Below the pieces are notes generated by a model, which saw nothing but the letters and a program-made list of their open reading frames with translations, was not told the origin of the DNA and did no database searches. Position numbers and translations under genes: made by a program. From Lithobates sylvaticus (lineage: Eukaryota > Chordata > Amphibia > Anura > Ranidae), in assembly GCA_028564925.1 (NCBI GenBank), contig CM053029.1, forward strand, positions 32,336,025 to 32,400,024: a stretch of 64,000 nucleotides of DNA. The letters run 5' to 3'. Positions 44,498 through 55,205 of this stretch are shown here, piece after piece; the first letter of the stretch is position 1, and every line of letters starts with the position of its first letter.

Positions 44498-45458
44498 CCA
44501 CATGCCGACCGCGCTATAGTCGAAAGACGGCTACAGCGCGGTCGGGTTTCCCTGAGTGGACGTCCTACGGACGTCCTCCCAGAAACTTGCTCCCGCGCGC
44601 CCCCTGGGGCGCGCACTCGGGAACATCCGTGACCGCCGGGTCCCAAGGACCCGGCGCATCGCGGATCACGGTAAACAGCCGCTGATAGCGGCCGTTTACC
44701 ATGTGATCGCTCCGTCAAATGACGGAGCGATCACATGTACACAAACCGGCGTCACGTCATGACGCCGGTTCCTCCCTCCCCTCTCTGTACCGATCGGTAC
44801 AGAGAGGAGAGAAGCGGAGAGGGGGAGAGACGGGACCAGCGCTGTGGGCTGGATGTGTAGTGCCCACAGCGCTGGTCAATACACTGCCACCGCTGTGCAA
44901 TGCTCTGCCATGCTCTGCCACCACTGTGCAATGCTCTGCCATGCTCTGCCACCACTGTGCAATGCTCTGCAACCAACCACTGTGCAATGCTCTGCAACCA
45001 ACCACTGTGCAATGCTCTGCAACCAACCACTGTGCAATGCTCTGCAACCACTGTGCAATGCTCTGCAACCACTGTGCAATGCTCTGCCACCACTGCAATG
45101 CTCTGCAACCACTGTGCAATACTCTACCAACACTGTGCAACACTCGCCAATACTCTGCCAATACTCTGCCAATACTCTGCCAATACTCTGCAATAATTTT
45201 TAATAGAAACAAAGAATTATTTTTTTTTTTTTTTACCGAACTTTCAGTATTTTTTGATTTATAGCGCAAAAAAAAAAAAAACCCAGCGGTGATTAAATAC
45301 CACCAAAAGAAAGCTCTATTTGTGTGAAAAAAAGGACACAAAATTAATTTGGGTTCAGTGTTACATGACTGAGTAATTGTCATTCAAAGTGTGAGAGCAC
45401 CGAAAGCTGAAAATTGGTCTGGTTAGGAAGGGGGTTTAACTGCCCAGTGGTCAAGTGG
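44498..45458. mobile_element. TTAA-target miniature element present only in X3
   Basis: TTAA at 44,494-44,497 and 45,459-45,462; ends CCACATGCCGACCG and, inverted, CCACTTGACCACTGG. X1 (near 18,024-18,031) and X2 carry the single-TTAA empty site, so it was inserted in X3 after X split, or was lost from none of them. A GCGCGGTCGG hairpin lies at the left end. The interior holds a minisatellite (44,885-45,190). It is a diverged relative of the A/B family, sharing the AAATACCACCAAAAGAAAGC segment. Confidence 0.88.
44885..45190 (+). repeat. 21-25-bp minisatellite in the X3-specific element
   Basis: Units of AATGCTCTGC plus AACCACTGTGC with an optional extra AACC, changing to CCAATACTCTG units at the right end. 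Open frames on both strands arise from it. Confidence 0.88.
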
Positions 45459-45524
45459 TTAAAGAAAGGAGAGATGTCTAAGCTGCCATTGTCCTCTTTT
45501 GCCTTGCGCAGTCCTAAACAAAAA

Positions 45525-46515
45525 AAAAATTTGCAAGCCATGGAGGGCAATACCTAGGGTGGTCTGCATGGCAGCAGCATTCATGATGGACTGAAGATAG
45601 ACTATGTAGAGGTAAGCCAATGAGTAGGGATCTGCAGTAGTCGAGGTGAGAGATGACCAGGGAGTGAATTAAGAGCTTTGTGGTGTCATTGGTTAGAAAG
45701 GAGTGTATTTTGAGGATGTTGCGGAGGTTGAAGCGGCAAGATTTGGACAGTGATTGGAGCCTTAAAGGAGAGTTCAAAGTCCAGGACTACGCCTAGGACC
45801 TTGGCATGCAGGGATAGGCTGATAGTTGCGCCATCGATTTTGACAGAGAGATCAGGGGAAGGGGCAAGTGGTGGAGGAAAAATTTTAGTTTTGGTTTTGG
45901 ATAGATTGAGTTTGAGGAAGTGGTGTGATATCCAGACTGATATATCTGTTAGGCCCCTTTCACACTGGGGCGGTTTGCAGGCGCTATTGCGCTAAAAATA
46001 GCTCCTGCAAACCGACCCGAAACAGCTGTTGCTGTGTCTTCATTGTGAAAGCCCGAGGGCTTTCACACTGAAGCGGTGCGCTTGCAGGACGCTGAAAAAT
46101 GTCCTGCAAGCCGCATCTTTGGGTCGCTGTAGGAGCGGTATATTTACCGCTCCTATAGCGCCCGTTCCCATTGAAAACAATGGGGCAGCGCTCCGAACCC
46201 GCCCGCAAAACGCCGCTGCAGCGGCGGTTTGCGGGCGGTATTAACCCTTTTTCGGCCGATTGCGGGGGTAAAAACGACGACAAAGCGGCGCTAAATATAG
46301 CGCCGCTTTACCGCCAGCGCCCCCAACGCCCCAGTGTGAAAGTAGCCTTAGTAAATGAGTGATAAGTGCGGAGACAGAGGGAATGAGCTGAGGTGTAGAC
46401 AAATAGATTTGGGTGTCATCAACCTAGAGATTGTATTTGAAGCCATAGGAGGCGATCAGCTGACCCAGGGAGGAGGTGTAGATTGAAAATAGGAGAGGCC
46501 CAAGAATTCTTTAAA
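45525..46515 (-). pseudogene. CR1/L2-group LINE RT fragment (X3)
   Basis: The minus strand preserves a longer open stretch than X1/X2 (45,514-45,777), with SCRFNLRNILKIHSFLTND, then LLIHSLVISHLDYC and LLIGLPLHSLSSV, the typical thumb-side signature of CR1/L2-type LINE reverse transcriptases. It is interrupted by the PIF/Harbinger-like element at 45,952-46,347. Truncated at both ends and not functional. Confidence 0.75.
45952..46347. mobile_element. PIF/Harbinger-like miniature element (X3)
   Basis: TTA flanks and CTTTCACACTGGGG inverted ends; a few substitutions from X1/X2. Confidence 0.8.
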
Positions 46516-46591
46516 ATAATTGTACCACCCTGCGTATATTCTTTGCACCCTTGCTTCACTGCGCCCAGAGCAGCTGACCCTCCTGCCCACC

Positions 46592-47467
46592 CAGTGGTGG
46601 CTGGTGCTCAAAATTTTTGGGGGGGCGCAAACAAACTGAAGAATTCAGAAAAAAAAAACCCATCAATTGCAGCCTCACTGTGCCATCAATCGCAGCCACT
46701 GTGCCATAAATCGCAGCCACTGTGCCCATCAATTACCGCCACTGTGCCATCAAACACAGCCCCTGTGCCATCAAATGCAGCCAATGTGCCCATCAATTGT
46801 CACCACTGTGCCCATCAAACGCAGCCACTGTGCCCATCAAACGCAGCCACTGTGCCCATCAATTGCCGTCTCTGTGCCATCAAATGCAGCCACTGTGCCA
46901 TCAAATGCAGCCACTGTGCCCATCAATTGCCACCGCTGTGCCCATCAATTGCTCCCAATGTGCCCATCAATTGCCACCACTGTGCCCATCAATTGCCACC
47001 ACTGTGCCCCATCAAACGCAGCCACTGTGCCATATCAAAGGCTGCCTGTGTGCCCCCCGCCGGCCTGCCGTATGCACTTACCGTGTCTCGGTGGGACAGC
47101 TCCTCGATGCTCCTCGATATCTTCTCCTGTCCTCTCTTCCTATCCTCTGCTATGATTGGACACCAGGCATCCAATCACAGCGCCTGTTTCAGCCAAATAG
47201 GTGATGGGCAACAGATCCGAGCATCTTATTGGCGGAGAGGCTGTTTAGTGTTAGGAAAGCGAATATTCACTCGCAGGTCACCTTTTTTGATGCCTATTAG
47301 AGCCTATGGCCCTGTGCCCTGTGCCCGAAAAAGAGCCCAGGCGCCTGAATAGGGGGTAGCAGCCATAGATAAATTCATGGAATGCAAAACTCTATCTATT
47401 GGTGCTAAAGGGGGTGGCTGGAGAGAGGGGGCGGCGCCCGTGCGCCCTTATGGACGCACCGCCACTG
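46592..47467. mobile_element. Satellite-bearing hAT-like element (X3), array 46,665-47,045
   Basis: Exact 8-bp duplication TGCCCACC on both sides (46,584-46,591, 47,468-47,475), which supports the target assignment for all three X copies. Fewer satellite units than X1/X2. Confidence 0.9.
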
Positions 47468-47645
47468 TGCCCACCCCTTGTCCCAGCCCTGTCTGCATGC
47501 AAATACAACCTAGAAACGCCCGCGCCTTCAGTCTGACATCAGCCCATGAAGGCTTTTTGAAATTTGCAGATTTCCGCCCTAGAGCAAGACCGCTGCTTGC
47601 AGTAGGGCTGTAAGGAGTACCGAGGAAGAGTGCCGTGATGTTTAA

Positions 47646-48641
47646 CCACTTCCCGACCGCCTAACGCCGATATACGTCGGCAAAATGGCACGGGCAGGCA
47701 AAATCACGTACCTGTACGTGATCGTGCATGTGCCTGCCTGTGGGTCGCGCGCGCGCCACCAGCGGCGCGCTCGCGACCCGGTCGGGAGCTCCGTGACCAC
47801 GGCCGCGGGACCAGCGGACCCGATCGCCGCTGGTGTCCCGCAATCGGGTTACGGAGCTGAAGAACGGGGAGAGGTTTGTGTAAACAAACCTCTCCCTGCG
47901 CTTCCTACACTGCCTGTCATTGATCGGCTGTTCCCTGTCATTGGGAAAGCCAATCAATGACGTCAGACGTCAGCCCCGCCCCCTAATGTAAAAAAAACAC
48001 ACAACACGTCACACTGACTCCTCCCCGCCCCCTAGTGGTTAACTCCTTCACTGCCACTGTCATTTACATAGGAATCAGTGCTATTTAAATAGCACTGATT
48101 CTGTATAAATGACAATGTCCCAAAAAATGTGTCAAAAATGTCCGATGTGTCCGCCATAATGTCGCAGTCACAATAAAAATCGCTGATCGCCGCCATTACT
48201 AGTAAAAAAAAAAAAATATTAATAAAAATGCTATAAAACTATCCCCTATTTTGTAAACGCTATAACTTTTGCGCAAACTAATCAATAATCGCTAATTGCG
48301 ATTTTTTTTTTACCAAAAATATGTAGAAGAATACGTATCGGCCTAAACTGAGGAAAAAAAAATGTTTTTTTATATATTTTTTGGGGATATTTATTATAGC
48401 AAAAAGTAAAAAATATTGCATTTTTTTCAAAATTGTCGCTCTATTTTTGTTTATAGCGCAAAAAATAAAAACCGCAGGGGCGATCAAATACCACCAAAAG
48501 AAAGCTCTATTTGTGGGGAAAAAATTTTGTTTGGGAGCCACGTCGCACGACCGCGCAATTGTCAGTTAAATCGACGCAGTGCCGAATCGCAAAAAAGGGG
48601 CCTGGTCCTTTGGCTGCCAATTGGTCCGGGGCTGAAAGTGG
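47646..48641. mobile_element. TTAA miniature element A' (right boundary of the array)
   Basis: TTAA flanks 47,642-47,645 and 48,642-48,645. Uninterrupted, with CTAG at 48,199-48,202 as an empty site for the LTR element. Closer to element A than to element B in its left half. Its right flank is unique in this window. Confidence 0.88.
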
Positions 48642-48645
48642 TTAA

Positions 48646-49007
48646 AGGAAGCAACGTACAGCACCCTGACTCCGCCTCCCTCCAGCCACAATCTGCTTAC
48701 ATTAAATAGAGAAATAGGGAGGAAGGAAGACCAAGGGGCGGACAAAAATATAGGAAGACTAAACTTCTGCTTTAAATTAGGAAAGAATCTTTCCTGTGTA
48801 AAAGAACGGAACTGCTCGTCTGAAGAAACACTGAGATATCCAGAGATAGAGGAGCTCTCTTATAGATGGGACTTTTCTTCAGTCTAAGCTGGGAAAAGCC
48901 AAGCAAAATTCACTTATAAAGCAGACAAGAAGTTGACTTAAGATATCGCCGCTTCCTGAAAAGTAAGTTCTTTCTTTAAGAAACTTTGTTTGAGAGTTCG
49001 GGGGGAA
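48646..49007. other. Unclassified unique DNA
   Basis: No recognisable gene. GAAAAGTAAGTTC near 48,960 resembles a splice donor, but there is no coding frame before it. Confidence 0.45.
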
Positions 49008-49133
49008 CATCCTGCACAAAAGTGAGTACACCCCTCACATTTCTGTAAATATTTTCTTCTATCTTTTCATGTGACAACACTGAAGAAATGACACTTGTCT
49101 ACAATGTAAAGTAGTGAGTGTACAGCTTGTATA

Positions 49134-49552
49134 ATGCCCCGTACACACGGTCGGAAAATCCGACCACAAAATCCATCGGATTTTTTCCGACGGATTTAGT
49201 CCGACACTGGTGTTGCATACACACGGTCGGACAAAGTTGTCGGAAAATCCGATCATTCTGAACGTGTTGACGTTCGTTGCGTACGACGGGACTACGTAGA
49301 CGCTAGTAGCCAATAGCTTTGGTCTTGTAATGTGATCTGAGCATGCGTGGCACTTTGTCCGTCGGAATTCGCTACACACGATCGGAAAAAGTCCGATAGG
49401 ACTTTGTTGTCGGAAAATTTGAGAGCAGGAGATAAAACTTTGTCCGTCGGAAAATCCGATGGAAAATGTCCGATGGAGCCTACACACGGTCGGAATTTCC
49501 GACAACATTGTCCGATAGGACATTTTCCGTCAGGAAATCTGACTGTGTGTTT
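49134..49552. mobile_element. TA-target miniature element, GTACACACG-TIR family (copy 2)
   Basis: Begins ATGCCCCGTACACACGGTCGG after TA. The right end is eroded (CTGACTGTGTGTTTACA). The opposite subterminal repeat of the Tc1 element at 52,070-52,090 shows the uninterrupted sequence. Confidence 0.75.
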
Positions 49553-50479
49553 ACAGTGTAAATTTGCTGTCCCTTCAAAATAACTCAACACACAGCCATC
49601 AATGTCTAAACCGCTGGCAACAAAAGTGAGTACACCCCTAAGTGAAAATGTCCAAATTGGGCCCAATTAGCCATTTTCCCTCCCCAGTGTCATGTGACTC
49701 GTTAGTGTTACAAGGTCTCAGGTGTGAATGGGGAGCAGGTGTGTTAAATTTGGTGTTATCGCTCTCACTCTCTCATACTGGTCACTGGAAGTTCAACATG
49801 TCACCTCATGGCAACAAACTCTCTGAGGATCTGAAAAAAAAAAGAATTGTTGCTCTACATAAAGATGGCCTAGGCTATAAGAAGATTGCCAAGACCCTGA
49901 AACTGAGCTGCAGCACGGTGGCCAAGACCATACTGCAGTTTAACAGGACAGGATCCACTCAGAACAGACCTCACCCTGGTCGACCAAAGAAGTTGGGGTC
50001 ACGTGCTCAGCGTCATATCCAGAGGTTGTCTTTGGGAAATAGACGTATGAGTGCTGCCAGCATTGCTGCAGAGGTTGAAGGGGTGGGGGGGTCAGCCTGT
50101 CAGTGCTCAGACCATACGCTGCACACTGCATCAAATTGGTCTGCATGGCTGTCATCCCAGAAGGAAGCCTCTTCTAAAGATGATGCACAAGAAAGACAAC
50201 AAACAGTTTGCTGAAGACAAGCAGACTAAGGACATGGATTACTGGAACCATGTCATGTGGTCTGATGAGACCAAGATAAACTTATTTGGTGTCAGATGGT
50301 GACAAGCGTGTGTGGGGGCAACCAGGTGAGGAGGACAAAGACAAGTGTGTCTTGTCTACAGTCAAGCATGGTGGTGGGAGTGTCATGGTCTGGGGCTGCA
50401 TGAGTGCTGCCGGCACTGGGGAGCTACAGATCATTGAGGGAACCATGAATGCCAACATGTACTGTGACCTACTGAAGCA

Positions 50480-51227
50480 CCCTGCACTGCACTGTGCTGG
50501 CTTCTAGCAGGAGGAGGTAGTTCAGACCGCCCGGATACAGCGGCGCTGGAGGAGATGTCACACGTCTGCAGGACACAGATTGGTTGGATGACACAACCTT
50601 TATCTACAACACAATCACAAGGGGAATGCGAAGTGTCTGGAGCCTTGTCAAGCAGCATGTGATCTATCAGAAAATACTTTGGTTTCCACAAGTTATGGAG
50701 AGTCACACAGGGAAGTGAGAGGAATTGTTCTGGCTGACACACAGTTGTACAGTTCTGGTGGTCCCGGTCCAGCGATTTGGAGAGTCCAAAATGTCCATCT
50801 ATAATTGTTGTCCACAAAACACGAGCTGCGTTGTGTTTGACTCATTAAACGCATGTTCTTTTGGGTTCAAACGTTTTGGTAAGCCCTCTGTTTATCGGTG
50901 GTGGTTCCCCTCACTACAGCCACACATTCCCGTCACTGTTTGGATATCAATATGAAGTTTTTAATTTTTTTGAACATTGTTCATTTTGTCTTTTTACCTT
51001 CATTGACATTCAACCACGTATATGCATGGATTATTATTTGTGTTGATTTTTCATTATTGTAAGTATTTGGGTTTATTGCCCATTTCCGATTTGCATTACG
51101 CTTAGTTTATTCATTTTTTATTTTCACATAGCGCTACACTATTTGTTTTCCTATTGTTTTGCTATAACTAATTGTTGTGTTGGCTGCTAGTATTAAGGGC
51201 AGCGCGGAATTATTTTTTACACTACAT
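50480..51227. mobile_element. Unclassified 748-bp insertion in the Tc1 transposase
   Basis: Flanked by TACTGAAGCA (50,470-50,479) and TACTAAAGCA (51,228-51,237), a 10-bp duplication with one difference. No inverted ends and no poly-A tail are seen. The AT-rich right half ends GCGCGGAATTATTTTTTACA. The variable-length duplication suits a retroposed element, but the family was not recognised. Confidence 0.6.
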
Positions 51228-51276
51228 ACTAAAGCAGAGCATGATCCCCCTCCCTTTGGAGACTGGGCCACAGGGC

Positions 51277-51643
51277 CAGGGGTGGACTGACCCTTCGGCC
51301 ACTTGGGCACTGCACGAGGGCCCCGGGCCACTAGGGGGCCCCATCAGGGTTGCCAGCCTCAGTAAAACCAGGGACAGTATATAAAAATCTGTGTTTTTTT
51401 TACATCTGTTTTTGAAATGTCCCTTACCGACATCCTTTTGGTCTAAAAATCTTGAGATTATAGCTGCCCCACCTCTCCAGTACCTTCTCAGCCAATAGAA
51501 ACATGTATGTGTATACTGTGTGATTGTATACTGTGTGTACATGTCTGTGTATACTGTGTGATTGTATACTGTGTGTGTGTATACTGTGTGGCCCCATAAT
51601 CTCCGATTGCCTGGGGGCCCCATGAGTTGTCAGTCCGCCCCTG
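51277..51643. mobile_element. hAT-like miniature element in the Tc1 transposase
   Basis: 8-bp duplication CACAGGGC/CACAAGGC (51,269-51,276, 51,644-51,651). Ends CAGGGGTGGACTGAC and, inverted, CAGGGGCGGACTGAC. Contains a TGTGTATACTGTGTG simple repeat (51,505-51,590). Confidence 0.88.
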
Positions 51644-52200
51644 CACAAGGCACTATTCCAACATGATAACGACCCCAAACACCTCCAAGATGACCACTGC
51701 CTTGCTAAAGAAGCTGAGGGTAAAGGTGATGGACTGGCCAAGCATTTCTCCAGACCTAAACCCTATTGAGAATCTGTGGGACATCCTCAAATGGAAGGTG
51801 GAGGAGCGCAAGGTCTCCAACATCCACCAACTCCGTGATGTCATCATGGAGGAGGGGAAGAGGACTCCAGTGGCAACCTGTGAAGCTCTGGTGACCTCCA
51901 TGCCCAAGAGAGTTGGCAGTGCTGGAAAATAATGGTGGCCACACAAAATATTGATACTTTGGGCCCAATTTGGGCATTTTCACTTAGGTGTGTACTAACT
52001 TTTGTTGCCAGCGGTTTAGACATTAATGGCTGTGTGTTGAGTTATTTTGAGGGGACGGCAAATTTACACCGTTATACAAGCTGTACACTCACTACTTTAC
52101 ATTGTAGACAAGTGTCATTTCTTCAGTGTTGTCACATGAAAAGATAGAAGAAAAGATTTACAAAAAATGTGAGGGGTGTACTTACTTTTGTGAGATACTG

Positions 52201-52250
52201 TATATATATATATATAATTATTATTATTATTATTATTATTTTTTTTTACA
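52201..52250. repeat. (TA)n/(TTA)n microsatellite with T-run
   Basis: Simple repeat directly at the Tc1 right end, where the TA target lies. Confidence 0.9.
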
Positions 52251-52321
52251 TTTCCAATTATATCAGAAAGATATTTATATACAAGCATTAGAAATTCTTG
52301 CACTGCCCTCTAAGGCTCCCT

Positions 52322-53208
52322 CTAAGGCTCCATTACATCTCACAATTCGGGATCGCTTTGCATTTAGGGTACCGTTAAAGAATAGTATTTAATAAAAATG
52401 TGGGATTTTCTAAAAAAAAAAAAAAAAAGAAAAGATTAATGGCACCAGAAGCGCATCTCGCATTCTGCTGCAATTTGGGATCGTGGGCAGAATGCGTGGC
52501 GCGCTTTTGAGTGCCATTATTAACCACTTCAGTTTTGAAAGGTTCCCCCTCCTTCCTGACCAGGCCATTTTTTTGCGATTCGGCACTGCGTTGCTTTAAC
52601 TGACAGTTGCGCGGCCGTGCGACGTTGTACCCAAATTAAATGTATGTCCTTTTTCTCCCACAAATAGAGCTTTCTTTTGGTGGTATTTGATCACCTCTGC
52701 GGTATTTGGTGGTATTGATCACAGACTGCCGTTCTGCCTCTCCTATAAAATGATCGTCAGGTCCCATCGGCTATCGCAGCTGTCGGACCCGTTGATTGGC
52801 TCCCGCTGTGTCCAAACACAGCGGGAGCTTGGCTCCTTGCGGCGCGGACGCACGCACGCCCCAGATCCGAAGAGAGGAATCGCGTACAGGTACGTAATTT
52901 TGCGCTTAAGGGCTGCCCTGCCATAGTATATGTACGTAGGGCAGTCCTTAAGTGGTTAATGGCACCCCAATCGCGATTAAATTCTTCCACAAACGCCTCG
53001 TGATGTGATTGCGGTAAAGCGCAAGCATTAAAAACGCACCTCACTTGTCGCCCAAAAAGGAGCACGAGCTTCTTTTTGTCCGAAAAACGCACGCAGGGCA
53101 AGCATATTGACTTCATGTAGAGACACACAAAATTGCACGCAAATTGCTCAACCTAAGTCGCTAGCGGGAACGCTTGTTCCTGCTACGCGAAAGTGTAAAT
53201 GTAGCCTA
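52322..53208. mobile_element. Possible PIF/Harbinger-like element hosting a TTAA element
   Basis: The right end CGAAAGTGTAAATGTAGCCT resembles the TTTCACACT-type ends at 18,538. A weak inverted match (AAGGCTCCATTACATC) lies at the left. The ends are too diverged to be sure. Confidence 0.35.
52524..52955. mobile_element. TTAA miniature element, short inverted copy
   Basis: TTAA at 52,520-52,523 and 52,956-52,959. Contains the reverse complement of the A/B family right half (TTTTGCGATTCGGCACTGCG), with ends CCACTTCAG and, inverted, CCACTTAAGG. Internally deleted relative to the approximately 0.95-kb members. Confidence 0.8.
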
Positions 53209-53209
53209 A

Positions 53210-53693
53210 AATAACCATTTGTGGGGGGACTGCTCAGTTGACGGGTGCCCCTTGTTGGTAGGGGTCCAGTGGATCCATGGTGGAAGGATGGGAGCACTAC
53301 TTAATTTATGGGGTTATGGATTTACTATATTGCTGGTGTTTCTTGCTGTTTGTACATATTTTTTTATGCCCCTTGTACCCTTGAAGAAGGATTTGTGCTC
53401 TTGGGTGTAGATACACCTTAACTGCATAATGCAAACAACCTAATGTTCTCACTGAAATGTTCCCCAACAAATGTGTAGGCAGGCGCAGTCTATTTTCTCC
53501 ACTGCAGGTGGTGCTCAACCGCAGTGGCAGTGCAGAGGGAGAGGAAGTCAAGAGGAACATGGTTCCTCTATGGTTTTCTGGGTCACTGGGACAGCGATCC
53601 GGTTGGATGCTGACAGCCCATGTGACTCTGGTGGCCATCTTTGGTCAGGCAGAGTTTATTTAAGACCCTGGCTCCTATGCTTGGCACGCATTT
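53210..53693. other. Unclassified DNA
   Basis: GC-balanced sequence. Short overlapping open frames on both strands (60-110 codons) have no recognised domain. Confidence 0.45.
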
Positions 53694-54355
53694 ATATAAA
53701 AAAACGGGGGTTGTCCTTATCAAGACTGTAAGGAACCAGAATACCTAATGAGTGACACAGCATGCAATGTCCAGACGAAGCTACGCGATCCATCCTTGCG
53801 GAACGCATTGACGTCATCAGCGTCATGTGACGCCTCTTCGTTCCATCATGTCCCGGAAGTGAGTTCCACGATGAGCGAGGGAGCCTGCTAGCCTGATAGC
53901 TGTAACACATCGTGGAAGCCTTGGAACTCTGGAAGCGCTTGTACCGAGGGACAACTACAGAGTGTATGGATCTACCTTATGAGTCCGTTGTTTAAGAGCT
54001 GACCAATCGTGCAGAGCATCACTACAGGCGGGTATTATATGGCCGGCCCCTTATACCTAATACAGCCATAAATACTGTGCTGGGCACGGGGGAATAATAA
54101 CGGTCTGTTTAACCCGATCAATTAACACCACAAATACGTGTGTCAAGGACCAGAATACAGAAATTGTTGGATCTGATTAGGACACAGCAACAATCTAGTC
54201 CAGCCTTTTTCAACCTTTTCAACACAGGGGAACCCTTGAAATAGTTCTCTGGTTTCGGGGGGACCCCTGCTAAAAATGAGAAATCTACAACTCATGATAC
54301 ATTAGTGCGATGGGCAGTGGGAAGAACACTTGTGGTCATCGGGAAGAATTACCTA

Positions 54356-55033
54356 CCGTATTTATCGGCGTATAACACGCACTTTTTACCCCTTAAAATC
54401 GGGGAAAGTCGTGGGTGCGTGTTATACGCCGATACCCCCCCAAAAAAAAATGACAAAAATTAGTTGCGGCCCCGAAAAATGGCGTCCGCGGCCGAAAAAG
54501 ACCGAACCGACTGTTCAGCTCCGCTCGTAGTCCCGCCTCCCTGCGCTCGCTCCCGAAACAGCAGGGAGGCGGGACTCCGAGCGGAGCCGAACAGTCGGCT
54601 CGGTTTTTTTCGGCCGCGCTTCGGCCTTTTTCGGCCTCGGTTCGGTCTTTTTCGGCCGCGCATGCGCGGTTTGTCTCGCGGTGGGAAATGTAAACGTCGG
54701 CAAGGCTGCAAATGACGCTGGGCAAGCTACAAATGACACTGGGCAAGCTGCAAATGACACTGGGCAAGCTACAAATGACACTGGCAAGCTGCAAATGACA
54801 CTGGGCAAGCTACAAATGACACTGGGCAAGCTGCAAATGACACTGGGCAAGCTGCAAATGACACTGGGCAAGCTGCAAATGACACTGGGCAAGCTGAAAA
54901 TGACGCTGGGCAAGGCTGCAAATGACGCTTAAATATAAGTTTTTTTTTTTTCCCTAAACTTCTCTCCTAAAACTTTTTTTCCTTAAAATTCCCTCCTAAA
55001 CTTGGGGTGCGTGTTATACGCCGATAAATACGG
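54356..55033. mobile_element. TA-target element with CCGTATTTATCGGCG ends
   Basis: Near-perfect inverted ends of about 27 bp starting CCGTATTTATCGGCG, flanked by TA (54,354-54,355, 55,034-55,035). The hAT relative at 8517-9120 gives the empty site (near 8650-8670). Contains a GC-rich hairpin (about 54,495-54,625) and a 21-bp minisatellite. Confidence 0.85.
54703..54935 (+). repeat. 21-bp minisatellite in the TA element
   Basis: About 11 units around ACACTGGGCAAGCTGCAA. Seven codons per unit leave long frames open on both strands (83-133 codons), not genes. Confidence 0.9.
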
Positions 55034-55205
55034 TACTTACAGATAGCTAAAAAGATCGATGGTGTGAGTGGGAACTTGTCTGAGATGCAGAAATTGCCCA
55101 ATGCTGAAGGAACCCCTAGCAAACTCTGGAGGAACCCTGGTTGAGAATCACTGATCTAGTCCATTATAGGTAGTCGACTTGCTCCACGATATCATTGGTT
55201 CCACC

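Larger units (their letters stand above)
33522..47641 (+). repeat. Tandem segmental duplication, unit 2
   Basis: TTAA element B with the second LTR element, followed by X3. The first 10 kb mirror unit 1 almost exactly. The X3 part is more diverged after about 43.8 kb and has gained a 961-bp TTAA element at 44,498-45,458. Confidence 0.9.
42444..47641 (+). repeat. Segmental duplication copy X3 (diverged at its right part)
   Basis: The first approximately 1.35 kb are almost identical to X1 and X2. From about 43,811 substitutions and small indels become clearly denser (for example around 43,811-43,860 and 44,310). It contains one extra TTAA element and a shorter hAT satellite. It ends at the TTAA preceding element A' (47,646). 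Confidence 0.88.
49798..51932 (+). pseudogene. Tc1-like transposase, broken
   Basis: Starts MSPHGNKLSEDLKK, followed by a paired-like helix-turn-helix region (KIAKTLKLSCSTVAKT) and a GRPKK hook motif between the two DNA-binding halves. The catalytic region reads WSDETKINLF (first Asp), HGGGSVMVWGCM, the HDND stretch (second Asp) in another frame near 51,665, and SPDLNPIENLW (Glu), i.e. the DD34E triad of the Tc1 group. Frames change near 50,090 in a G-run and near 50,290, and two insertions split the second half. It once cut and pasted the element at TA targets; this copy cannot. Confidence 0.88.
49008..52200 (+). mobile_element. Tc1-like DNA transposon with three later insertions
   Basis: The right end reads inward CAGTATCTCACAAAAGTAAG and the left end has the matching ACAAAAGTGAGTACACCCC, with long subterminal repeats (49,030-49,130 against 52,060-52,160; 49,548-49,660 against 51,950-52,070). 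A TA dinucleotide follows the right end. The transposase gene is broken. Insertions: 49,134-49,552, 50,480-51,227 and 51,277-51,643. Without them the element would be about 1.65 kb, normal for Tc1. Confidence 0.9.
54201..55153. mobile_element. hAT-like miniature element (relative of 8517-9120, opposite orientation)
   Basis: 8-bp duplication ATCTAGTC (54,193-54,200, 55,154-55,161). Ends CAGCCTTTTTCAACC and, inverted, CAGTGATTCTCAACCAGGG. Split by the TA element 54,356-55,033. Confidence 0.9.

Noticed and set aside
50860-50890. GGGTTCAAACG as a tRNA-type B box of a SINE
   Set aside because: No matching A box at the proper distance and no tail; a chance match is likely.
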